From Candidatus Nanopelagicaceae bacterium (lineage in GTDB: Bacteria > Actinomycetota > Actinomycetes > Nanopelagicales > Nanopelagicaceae), in the NCBI GenBank assembly GCA_947488635.1, contig CANLAY010000049.1:1-6993 (forward strand): a stretch of DNA of 6,993 nucleotides, written 5' to 3'. The position numbers and the translations under genes were made by a program. Shown here piece after piece: positions 1 to 5,880 of the stretch. Position 1 is the stretch's first letter. Every line of letters begins with the position of its first letter. The notes beneath the pieces were generated by a model, which saw only the letters and a program-made list of their open reading frames with translations, did not search any database and had not been told where the DNA came from.

Positions 1-47
1 CAAACTGGAGGTACTACGCCTCTTAGAAGTTTTGAATTGGTCGCCAT
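1..47 (-). CDS. N-terminal fragment, probable N-acetylneuraminate lyase / DHDPS-superfamily protein (cut by window edge)
   Basis: Only 15 codons are visible, reading MATNSKLLRGVVPPV. The run LRGVVPPV matches the usual opening of the NAL/DHDPS (DapA-like) aldolase superfamily, where a G-V-[IVY]-P-P-[VL] stretch leads into the first strand of the TIM barrel. In this setting an N-acetylneuraminate lyase is the most economical reading: it would split imported sialic acid into ManNAc and pyruvate, supplying the NanE pathway. The ATG shares one base with the stop of the preceding ATPase gene (TAATG) and has its own AAGGAG ribosome binding site 7 nt upstream, so it belongs to the same operon. Other members of the superfamily (dihydrodipicolinate synthase, sugar-acid dehydratases) begin in the same way and cannot be excluded from 15 residues. 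The catalytic lysine and substrate loop lie outside the window. Confidence 0.6.
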   Translation of the reverse strand, partial: MATNSKLLRGVVPPV

Positions 48-1054
48 TACTTTGCTCCTTTATTTAAGTGACAGGCAACCTGGTGGTCACCTTTTGAGAT
101 GTTCGAAATTTTCAAAACTGGACGTTCTGTTCTGCAGATATCCATAACCGCAGGGCAGCGCGTTGAGAAAGCACATCCGCTTGGCATATCGATTGGGCTA
201 GGCACTTCTCCTTGTAATACAACTCGTTGCTCTTTAGCAGTTGGATTCATGCTTGGCACCGCAGATAACAACGCGATCGTATAAGGATGCTCAGCTGCTT
301 CAGGCAGTGAATCTGCCGGCAGAATTTCAACTACGTTGCCCAAGTACATAACTGCCACTCGATGTCCTACATAGCGAGCAACGGCAACATCGTGAGTTAC
401 GAAGATAAATGACAAACCAGTCTCTCTTTGAATCTTCAACAGTAGGTTAACTATTTGCGCTTGAATAGAAACATCAAGAGCCGAAACGATTTCATCGGCA
501 ATAATCAGCTCGGGCTTAGTTGCTAAACAGCGCGCAATGGCTAGACGCTGGCGTTGACCACCAGAAAACTCATGTGGGTAGCGCTGCAGATATTCAGGGC
601 GAATATTGACCATTTCGCAGGCTTCCATAATTCGCACAGTTCGTTCCGCTTCATCTTTGACGCCGTGCACACGAAGGACTTCATCCATCGCAGCACCGAC
701 ACGTTGGCGGGGATTAAACGAAGTGTATGGATCTTGGAAAATCATTTGAACTTTTTTACGGAACCGCATCTGATCTGCGCCACGCAAAGTAGTTACATCT
801 TGAAGACCTTGTCCAAAGTCAAAGGAAAGTTCGCCACCTGTTGGTTTATCAAGTAACGCCAACATACGACCGAGAGTTGTTTTACCGCATCCTGATTCAC
901 CAATGACTGCAATTGTTTCACCGCGGAAAATTTCTAGATCGACACCATCAAGAGCTTTTACATAACCTTTGGTGCGTCTTAGAATTCCACCTAGAACAGG
1001 AAAGTGCTTCTTGATCTGACCTACTTTGTATAGCGGGGTGCGAGTGCTATTCAT
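47..1054 (-). CDS. Peptide-family ABC importer ATPase, DppF/OppF-like (335 aa)
   Basis: Cytoplasmic ATP-hydrolysing subunit; it should pair with the preceding ATPase to drive the two permeases. Residues counted from the ATG at 1054: Walker A GESGCGKTT 52-60, Q-loop Gln107, signature FSGGQ 163-167, Walker B LIIADE 183-188 with catalytic Glu188, D-loop SALD 191-194, switch His221. The C-terminal oligopeptide-transporter extension has Cys294, 300, 307 and 328, a four-cysteine set that holds an iron-sulfur cluster in some characterised dipeptide importers. A GTG three codons earlier lengthens the frame, but it lies within the GGAGG ribosome binding site, whereas the ATG at 1054 is spaced 8 nt from it; I chose the ATG. 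The gene begins 1 nt after the upstream ATPase stop and its own stop overlaps the lyase-like ATG. Oddity: Walker B continues ADEIV where the family normally has ADEP. Family very sure; substrate inferred as sialic acid from neighbours. Confidence 0.93.
   Translation of the reverse strand: MNSTRTPLYKVGQIKKHFPVLGGILRRTKGYVKALDGVDLEIFRGETIAVIGESGCGKTTLGRMLALLDKPTGGELSFDFGQGLQDVTTLRGADQMRFRKKVQMIFQDPYTSFNPRQRVGAAMDEVLRVHGVKDEAERTVRIMEACEMVNIRPEYLQRYPHEFSGGQRQRLAIARCLATKPELIIADEIVSALDVSIQAQIVNLLLKIQRETGLSFIFVTHDVAVARYVGHRVAVMYLGNVVEILPADSLPEAAEHPYTIALLSAVPSMNPTAKEQRVVLQGEVPSPIDMPSGCAFSTRCPAVMDICRTERPVLKISNISKGDHQVACHLNKGAK
55..60 (-). promoter_or_regulatory. Ribosome binding site of the left-edge lyase-like gene
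   Basis: AAGGAG on the minus strand lies 7 nt before the ATG at 47-45 and inside the last codons of the upstream ATPase gene. This is a strong, well-spaced Shine-Dalgarno. It is the main evidence that a real gene starts here, since only 47 bases of it are visible. Confidence 0.75.
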
Positions 1055-1055
1055 C

Positions 1056-2093
1056 TCAAGCACCTCCAGTTAAAACAGGTAGTTTTCCATTTGCATCCAA
1101 ACGAATACAGCGGACGTCATGACCAGGATTAACTCGCGTCATCTCAATTGTTTTCTCTCTGCACGCAGCCGCTACATATGGGCAGCGTCCGGCAAACTCG
1201 CAACCAACAGTTACTTCGGCCGGCGATGGCGTTTGACCATCAACAGTTTGTAATTCAACGTTCTTATCAGCATCTAAATTTGGAACGCTGGCCATCAACG
1301 CCTTGGTATATGGGTGTCTAGGGTCGCGAAGAACTTGGTCAACTGCACCATATTCAACAACTCGACCTAGGTACATAACAGCCACATGATCTGCAACCTC
1401 TGATACCAGCGCCATGTTGTGCGTAATTAGAATGAATGTTTTACCAGCGCTCTTTTGTAGATCTTTTAACAGGGTCATAATCTGCGCCTGAATTGTTACA
1501 TCGAGAGCAGTTGTTGGCTCATCGGCAATAACTAAATCAGGTTCGCAGATAGTGGCAATAGCGATCATTACGCGCTGACGCATACCGCCGGAAAACTCAT
1601 GCGGGTAAGCCTCATATCGACGCTCTGGATCAGGAATACCAAGCTTTCTAAATAGCTCAACTACTCGAGTGCGAGCCTCGTCTTTGGAAACAGGAAAATG
1701 CTGCAAAAGACTTTCAGCTACCTGGCGACCAACTTTATGGGCAGGATTTAGCGAAGAAAGCGTGTCCTGGAAAATCATGCCAATTTTTCCGCCACGAATA
1801 TCGCGCATCTGCTTTCCAAATTTTTCCAGCTCATTTAACTTTAAGACCTGATCACCTTGGGAAAAGTAAATGTCACCGCTGCTGACTTCACCGTTATCTG
1901 GCAGAAGTTGCATGATTGCTTGCGCGGTTACAGATTTTCCACAACCAGATTCACCAACTACGCAAAGGAAAGAGCCACGTGGAATGCTTAACGAAACATC
2001 GCGCAGAATATGCAACGTGTCATCTTCAACTTTGAATTTCACGTTCACGTTCTTGAGATCCAAGATCAAATCTTTTTCAGTCGATAGGCTCAC
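1056..2093 (-). CDS. Peptide-family ABC importer ATPase, DppD/OppD-like (345 aa)
   Basis: First of two ATP-binding subunits of the importer. From the GTG at 2093: Walker A GESGCGKS 47-54, Q-loop Gln109, signature FSGGM 167-171 (the FSGGM form is usual for DppD/OppD), Walker B LVIADE 187-192 with catalytic Glu192, D-loop TALD 195-198, switch His225. The C-terminal extension carries Cys298, 304, 311 and 329, parallel to the set in the partner ATPase. The frame is open upstream to a GTG at 2132, which would add 13 residues and overlap the permease gene by 43 nt. The GTG at 2093 has a GGGGAG site spaced 6 nt and forms a GTGA overlap with the permease stop, so I take it as the start. Both ATPases keep all catalytic motifs, so two active ATP sites are expected. 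Substrate is inferred from neighbours only. Confidence 0.93.
   Translation of the reverse strand: MSLSTEKDLILDLKNVNVKFKVEDDTLHILRDVSLSIPRGSFLCVVGESGCGKSVTAQAIMQLLPDNGEVSSGDIYFSQGDQVLKLNELEKFGKQMRDIRGGKIGMIFQDTLSSLNPAHKVGRQVAESLLQHFPVSKDEARTRVVELFRKLGIPDPERRYEAYPHEFSGGMRQRVMIAIATICEPDLVIADEPTTALDVTIQAQIMTLLKDLQKSAGKTFILITHNMALVSEVADHVAVMYLGRVVEYGAVDQVLRDPRHPYTKALMASVPNLDADKNVELQTVDGQTPSPAEVTVGCEFAGRCPYVAAACREKTIEMTRVNPGHDVRCIRLDANGKLPVLTGGA
1063..1067 (-). promoter_or_regulatory. Ribosome binding site deciding the DppF-like start
   Basis: GGAGG on the minus strand lies 8 nt before ATG 1054-1052. The alternative GTG at 1063-1061 shares its first base with this element and so has no usable spacing. 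The site lies inside the 3' end of the preceding ATPase gene, consistent with coupled translation. Confidence 0.75.
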
Positions 2094-3016
2094 TTTTTGC
2101 TCCCCAAACGACCAACTAGCGCTACTTTCCACTTACTTTTTGCAATTAAAGATTTATGTCTAGGATCTAAAACATCACGTAGTCCATCGCCCACAAAATT
2201 CACGCCTAGAACAAAGATAGCGATCGACATTGCAGGGAAAACCCATAACCACCAATACTCATCGACGACCACCGGGTTTTGTGCTGCTATCAGCAAGTTG
2301 CCCCAAGTTGGCGTAGTAACGGGCACTCCAAGTCCTAAGAACGAGAGTCCAGCTTCGGCAATGATAAAAATTGCGATATTAATCGTAAATGCAACAACAA
2401 TTGGGCTCAGTGTGTTTGGCAGAATATGCCTAAAGATGATTCGGGGTTTTGAAAATCCAAAAGCTCGATCTGCTTCAACGAAAGCTTCTTCACGAAGCGA
2501 GAAGAATTCGCCTCGAACCAATCGGAAGGTTGTCATCCACCCGGTTAACGCAAAGACAATGATTACGTTATTGATTCCTTGGCCTAAGAGCGAAACGAAA
2601 ATAAGCACTAAAATCAGCTGTGGGAAGGTCATTACAAGCTCTGAAACCCGCATTACAACTGCATCTATTTTCCCGCCTAAATATCCAGCGATTGCACCCA
2701 ATATGGTTCCGATTAAATTTGCCAAGAATGAAGCAATCACGCCGACATAAATTGATTGTCTTCCACCTGATAGAACGCGGCTTAACATATCTCGGCCTAA
2801 TTGATCGGTACCCATCAGGTGATCCAAGCTAGGTCCGAGGCGCCCATTAATCGGATCAATGTATTCTGGTTCTACACCTGAAATTTGAACTGCAAATACT
2901 GAGCAAAGAATCATTATAGAAATAATGGTCAAACCAATTACAGCTGAAGGATTGTGCAATAGATTTCTTATAAAAATCTTCGCAGTTGATTGCTGATCTA
3001 GTTTCTTTTTTTGCAT
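2090..3016 (-). CDS. Peptide-family ABC importer permease, DppC-like (308 aa)
   Basis: Integral membrane subunit forming the translocation path with the DppB-like permease. It opens with a short cytoplasmic N-terminus and a first membrane helix near 24-44, followed by the family hallmark GTDQLGRDMLSR (69-80). Further hydrophobic segments lie near 91-113, 130-146, 150-166, 205-228 and 257-276. The EAA-type coupling loop EAFVEADRAFG (177-187), which docks on the ATPases, is followed by FRHILPN. The C-terminus carries the conserved NFVGDGLRDVLDPR block (273-286). The ATG overlaps the preceding permease stop by one base (TGATG) and has an AGGGGG ribosome binding site 9 nt upstream. Length and topology are normal for DppC/OppC. 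Sequence alone suggests peptide or nickel transport; the sialic acid role comes from context. Confidence 0.94.
   Translation of the reverse strand: MQKKKLDQQSTAKIFIRNLLHNPSAVIGLTIISIMILCSVFAVQISGVEPEYIDPINGRLGPSLDHLMGTDQLGRDMLSRVLSGGRQSIYVGVIASFLANLIGTILGAIAGYLGGKIDAVVMRVSELVMTFPQLILVLIFVSLLGQGINNVIIVFALTGWMTTFRLVRGEFFSLREEAFVEADRAFGFSKPRIIFRHILPNTLSPIVVAFTINIAIFIIAEAGLSFLGLGVPVTTPTWGNLLIAAQNPVVVDEYWWLWVFPAMSIAIFVLGVNFVGDGLRDVLDPRHKSLIAKSKWKVALVGRLGSKK
2100..2105 (-). promoter_or_regulatory. Ribosome binding site deciding the DppD-like start
   Basis: GGGGAG on the minus strand is separated by six bases (CAAAAA) from the GTG at 2093-2091. Together with the GTGA stop/start overlap it favours this start over the longer one at 2132. 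The site lies in the last codons of the DppC-like gene. Confidence 0.75.
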
Positions 3017-3978
3017 CAGTTACTGCCCCCTAATCTCACTCGAGGGTCCAGTATTGATTTAACAATATCTACCAAAAAACTCGCAAATAAAATCACCATC
3101 GCGATCAGCATGCTTACAACCATAATCACTGGATAGTCAGATGCAGTAACTGCTGCAATGATCGTAGTTCCGATTCCGGGCCATTGAAAAACAGTCTCAA
3201 CGAGAATTGATCCACCAACAAGTAGTGGAAGTCTAAATGCCAAAAGCACCATCACCGGTCCAAGTGAATTTCTAAAAACATGACTGTAAAGAACGCGCCA
3301 TTCGGGTACGCCTTTGCTTCGCGCAGTTTTTACGAAATCTCGATTTAAAGTATCAAGAACAGAGTTTCGGGTATAACGAATAAGAACCGCGAGCATTGCA
3401 ATCGTTAAAGTTGCTACGGGTAAAATGTAATTTGGAAATCGATCCCAAAATGTGATTTGGCCAGGTGCTACCCGGTTTCCGCTAGGAAGCCATGAAACTC
3501 GGTATGCAAATACGTTCAGCAGGGCTAGCCCGATAAAGAAATCTGGTATTGCAATTCCAACTACTCCGAGTACGCGAGACAACTTGTCGGCAATTCCACC
3601 TTTTTTAGCTCCAGCGAATAAACCAAGAGTTAAGGCCAAAATAGTGGACAAAATTAAGGCAGTAAGCACTAATTCAAGAGTTGCTGGCATACGTAGTGCC
3701 AGAATTTCAGAGATCTGTTGGCCACTTTGCAAGCTATATCCAAAATCACCAGTTGCTATGTTTTTTAACCACGTTAAATACTGCAAAATAATGTGATCGT
3801 TTAGCCCTAGCTCTTCGCGAAGTTGCTCAAGGTTGGCTGAATCAGACGCCATGTCAGGCGGAATCATCGCAAGAATTGGATCAATCGGAGAAAGACGCGA
3901 TGCGAAAAAAATCAACGCGCTGATCGTAAATGCCATAGGCACCAAAATCGCTATTCGCCGAACTATAAACGAAACCAA
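3016..3978 (-). CDS. Peptide-family ABC importer permease, DppB-like (320 aa)
   Basis: Integral membrane subunit, partner of the DppC-like permease. It begins MVSFIVRRIAIL, the classic DppB/OppB opening (basic pair, then first helix near 8-27), followed by the extracytoplasmic N-terminal region with LREELGLN and DFGYSL. Further hydrophobic stretches lie near 100-123, 135-158, 183-201, 230-251 and 283-306. The coupling loop is DFVKTARSKGV (214-224), and the C-terminal SILDPRVRLGG is typical. The start is a TTG: no in-frame ATG or GTG lies between it and the upstream TGA (4002-4000), and starting later would lose the first helix. A GGGATGG-type site lies about 7 nt before it. The gene follows the binding-protein gene after a 91-bp gap with a strong stem-loop and is 1-base overlapped with the next permease. 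The weak start plus hairpin suggests lower expression than the binding protein. Confidence 0.93.
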   Translation of the reverse strand: MVSFIVRRIAILVPMAFTISALIFFASRLSPIDPILAMIPPDMASDSANLEQLREELGLNDHIILQYLTWLKNIATGDFGYSLQSGQQISEILALRMPATLELVLTALILSTILALTLGLFAGAKKGGIADKLSRVLGVVGIAIPDFFIGLALLNVFAYRVSWLPSGNRVAPGQITFWDRFPNYILPVATLTIAMLAVLIRYTRNSVLDTLNRDFVKTARSKGVPEWRVLYSHVFRNSLGPVMVLLAFRLPLLVGGSILVETVFQWPGIGTTIIAAVTASDYPVIMVVSMLIAMVILFASFLVDIVKSILDPRVRLGGSN

Positions 3979-4015
3979 GAAACTACCATCCCTAAAAAAT
4001 CAAATGAAAATAAGT

Positions 4016-4060
4016 GGCGGTACTGACCAAGGATACTCTCGCACCTAGGTCAGTACCGCC
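4016..4060 (-). promoter_or_regulatory. Intercistronic stem-loop after the binding-protein gene
   Basis: Arms GGCGGTACTGACC (4016-4028) and GGTCAGTACCGCC (4048-4060) are a perfect 13-bp inverted repeat. After an A/A mismatch, three more pairs (AGG 4030-4032 with CCT 4044-4046) extend the stem, leaving an 11-nt loop. It begins 9 nt past the SBP stop. On the operon strand the hairpin is followed by ACTTATTTTCATTTGATTTT, which is U-rich but not a clean U-run. The likeliest roles are protection of the SBP mRNA 3' end or partial termination, giving more binding protein than permease, as known for other ABC importer operons. The repeat is certain; its role is inferred. Confidence 0.6.
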
Positions 4061-4069
4061 TTTACTTAG

Positions 4070-5653
4070 TTAGTTAGCAGACCAGCTAGCTATGTTGTTT
4101 TGGTAAACATAGAGGGGATTTCCCCACTTAGTTGGTGTACCACTGATGTTCTTTGAGATAAATACAACCTGCTTCAACAAATGCATTGGCAGTTTGTACA
4201 TTTTCTCTTGCTCAAGTTTCTGCAAATCTGTCAAAATCTTGCCAGTATCGCGGAGAGTTGTTGCTTGAAGCAACTTTGAGCTTAGTGCTGCAAATTCAGG
4301 TTGAGCACCAATGGACTTTCCAAATGTTGCCATGTTGCTGTACTCACCAAACCACTCACTGACGTTGAATGCACTAAGACCCTTAAGAGCAAGCTCGTAA
4401 TTACGATTTGTCCAAAGTTCTGTAGTTGCATCTCCTGTCCATGGAAGGAATTCAACCTTCATCCCAACTTCTGTGAGTTGTTGAGCTACTGCAGTCAAGA
4501 GAATCATTACCGCAGGTTGGGATTGATTGTATGTGCGTAGGCGAATTGTCTTTGAGAAGTCGAAGTCTGCTTCCTTTAGAAGAGCAGTCGCTTTTGCCTT
4601 GTCATACTTGTACTTCGGAATTGAAGATAGGTGATGAGGCATACCTGAAGCAACACCACTGTTAATTACCTTGCCCTGTTGCCCATAGATCGCTGGAACT
4701 AATTTGTTCCAGTCGATTGCGTACTTAAGCGCTTCACGAGATTTTACGTTACTGAATGGACCAGTTGGGTTGACAACTAAGTAGCGGTAGAAGAGCACAT
4801 CTAGTGGCGCTGACTTAAAGGTGCTAACTGAACTCATTGCACGAATTGTGTCAGGATCATTAGTTGTGAAGTAATCCAATTTTCCAGACTTTGCATCTGC
4901 TACAAGGTTTGAAGAAACAATTATGTTAATTTCTTTAATAATTGGCTTTGCACCTTCGTACTTGTCATTTGGTACAAGTGTGATGAAGTTGCCTTGGCTA
5001 AATGTTCCTACCTTGTAAGGACCAAGTACAACTGGATTTCGCCAGAAGCTATTTGTATCTAACTTTAAAATATCTTCATCAGCTAAAACGTGCTTAGGCA
5101 TGATCATGAACTGTGCAAGAACGGGAATCATGACGTTGATTGGTGACTTAAGTGAAATGATGATGTCATTTCCCTTAGTTGTAATTCCACTCATGGTTGC
5201 TTTATTGGTGGCATTTACTGCTTCACTGCCAACAATTTCCTTAAATGCGTTGACAAAAATTGCATTTGACTTGGAAACGCGAAGTAATGAGTTGATAGAC
5301 CAGACAACATCGTCAACTGTTAAATCTTTTCCGTCAGACCACTTAATGCCTGACTTAAGTGTCAAGGTAAGTGTCTTGCCATCTTTGCTGAACTTGTAAC
5401 CTGAAGCTAAGTCAGGTTTTACAGAAACTAAATTGGCATCTGCCTTAAACAAACCACGGAACATTGCATGGTGAGAAATTGATCCGGATGCGAACCAAGG
5501 GGTAGAAATAGTGTTAACGCCACCGCCGCCGGCAGTTACTTCTGCCACGGTGATCGAATTATTTGTTGCTGCTTGTGTTGGCGCGGCAAGCACTGACACT
5601 GCAAGTGCAGCTGCTAAACCTATGGCGCCAAATGATTTATGAAACTTTCTCAC
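4070..5653 (-). CDS. Extracytoplasmic solute-binding protein, SBP_bac_5 (DppA/OppA) family (527 aa precursor)
   Basis: Captures the substrate outside the membrane and delivers it to the permeases. Residues 1-28 form a Sec-type signal peptide: basic start RKFHK, hydrophobic core about 9-24, and a signal peptidase I-like site after TQA (28) or one residue later. There is no lipobox, and I find no cysteine anywhere in the protein. The family block PDLASGYKFSKDGKTLTLTL with WSDGK and DDVVWSI (about 80-120) is clear; length is normal for SBP_bac_5. The GTG start has a GGAGGG site 5 nt upstream. First gene of the operon, divergent from the regulator. The family mostly binds peptides, nickel or oligosaccharides, but members serving sialic acid exist (H. 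ducreyi SatA type); the ligand here is inferred from neighbours. Stops in all three frames follow its last codon. Confidence 0.92.
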   Translation of the reverse strand: MRKFHKSFGAIGLAAALAVSVLAAPTQAATNNSITVAEVTAGGGGVNTISTPWFASGSISHHAMFRGLFKADANLVSVKPDLASGYKFSKDGKTLTLTLKSGIKWSDGKDLTVDDVVWSINSLLRVSKSNAIFVNAFKEIVGSEAVNATNKATMSGITTKGNDIIISLKSPINVMIPVLAQFMIMPKHVLADEDILKLDTNSFWRNPVVLGPYKVGTFSQGNFITLVPNDKYEGAKPIIKEINIIVSSNLVADAKSGKLDYFTTNDPDTIRAMSSVSTFKSAPLDVLFYRYLVVNPTGPFSNVKSREALKYAIDWNKLVPAIYGQQGKVINSGVASGMPHHLSSIPKYKYDKAKATALLKEADFDFSKTIRLRTYNQSQPAVMILLTAVAQQLTEVGMKVEFLPWTGDATTELWTNRNYELALKGLSAFNVSEWFGEYSNMATFGKSIGAQPEFAALSSKLLQATTLRDTGKILTDLQKLEQEKMYKLPMHLLKQVVFISKNISGTPTKWGNPLYVYQNNIASWSAN

Positions 5654-5658
5654 AAAAA

Positions 5659-5664
5659 CCCTCC
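5659..5664 (-). promoter_or_regulatory. Ribosome binding site of the binding-protein gene
   Basis: GGAGGG on the minus strand lies 5 nt (TTTTT) from the GTG at 5653-5651. This strong site supports a non-ATG start directly before the signal peptide. Confidence 0.75.
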
Positions 5665-5673
5665 AACTCTAAA

Positions 5674-5698
5674 ACACTCCAGGGGCGTCCTGGGGTGT
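5674..5698. promoter_or_regulatory. Candidate operator or leader stem, 25-bp imperfect palindrome
   Basis: Arms ACACTCCAGG (5674-5683) and CCTGGGGTGT (5689-5698) match at 9 of 10 positions around a 5-bp spacer. It lies 21-45 nt upstream of the binding-protein start codon, in the probable 5' leader of the transport operon. The single mismatch would be an unpaired C/A in the operon's own RNA, which slightly favours a protein-binding DNA site over an RNA hairpin. Confidence 0.45.
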
Positions 5699-5720
5699 CA
5701 GATCTTTTCTGGGATACCCC
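5692..5720. promoter_or_regulatory. Candidate operator, inverted pair of GGGGTRTC half-sites
   Basis: GGGGTGTC (5692-5699, plus strand) and GGGGTATC (5720-5713, minus strand) face each other with centres 21 bp apart, two helical turns. The left arm is shared with the neighbouring 25-bp palindrome. Both are copies of the RGGRTRTC motif that recurs twice more in the same intergenic region. The likely binder is the adjacent FCD regulator, by analogy with NanR, which in E. coli recognises GGTATA repeats. The link is inference. Confidence 0.45.
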
Positions 5721-5763
5721 GCGCAGTAAGTATCTTTGCTGTTTAAGACATCCCATGTTTGTG

Positions 5764-5792
5764 TTGACTGAAATCTATCTTTCCTTTAAATT
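5764..5792 (+). promoter_or_regulatory. Candidate promoter of the GntR/FCD regulator gene
   Basis: TTGACT (5764-5769) as -35, a 17-bp spacer and TAAATT (5787-5792) as -10, which fits the TANNNT form. The start of transcription would fall near 5799-5800, giving a leader of about 80 nt and placing an AGGATGTC half-site (5800-5807) right at the start. Predicted from pattern only. Confidence 0.4.
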
Positions 5793-5800
5793 AAGGTCAA
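5772..5800 (-). promoter_or_regulatory. Candidate promoter of the transport operon
   Basis: Read on the minus strand: TTGACC (5800-5795) as -35, a 17-bp spacer and TAGATT (5777-5772) as -10, again TANNNT. The start would fall near 5765, giving a leader of about 112 nt that contains the candidate operators. It overlaps the regulator promoter almost completely. Predicted from pattern only; a start closer to the gene is possible. Confidence 0.35.
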
Positions 5801-5880
5801 GGATGTCGAGATAACAATTAGGTTACTTTTAAAAGGTGAGTTATCGAGGAAAAGTAGCTCGCTAACTACTGAAAGGTGGG

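Noticed and set aside
2097..2750. Plus-strand reading frame of 217 codons inside the DppC-like gene
   Set aside because: It is antisense to a clear permease with family motifs throughout, its product is low in hydrophobic pattern and rich in Thr/Ser/Lys/Ile without any recognisable domain, and I see no convincing ribosome site. It is a shadow frame.
5826..5835. CTTTTAAAAG perfect 10-bp palindrome in the regulator leader
   Set aside because: Palindromes made of a T-run and an A-run are common in AT-rich intergenic DNA, and it does not match the recurring RGGRTRTC motif. It could be a site but nothing supports it.
5810..5845. GATAAC and GTTATC inverted pair around the regulator leader
   Set aside because: Six-base arms 24 bp apart are weak evidence in a region of this size; no third copy was seen.
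5836..5865. Nine-codon leader frame starting at GTG 5836 before the regulator
   Set aside because: It is in the regulator's frame but ends at TAA 5863, has no well-spaced ribosome site (the AAAAGG abuts the GTG), and the peptide has no attenuator-like codon run.
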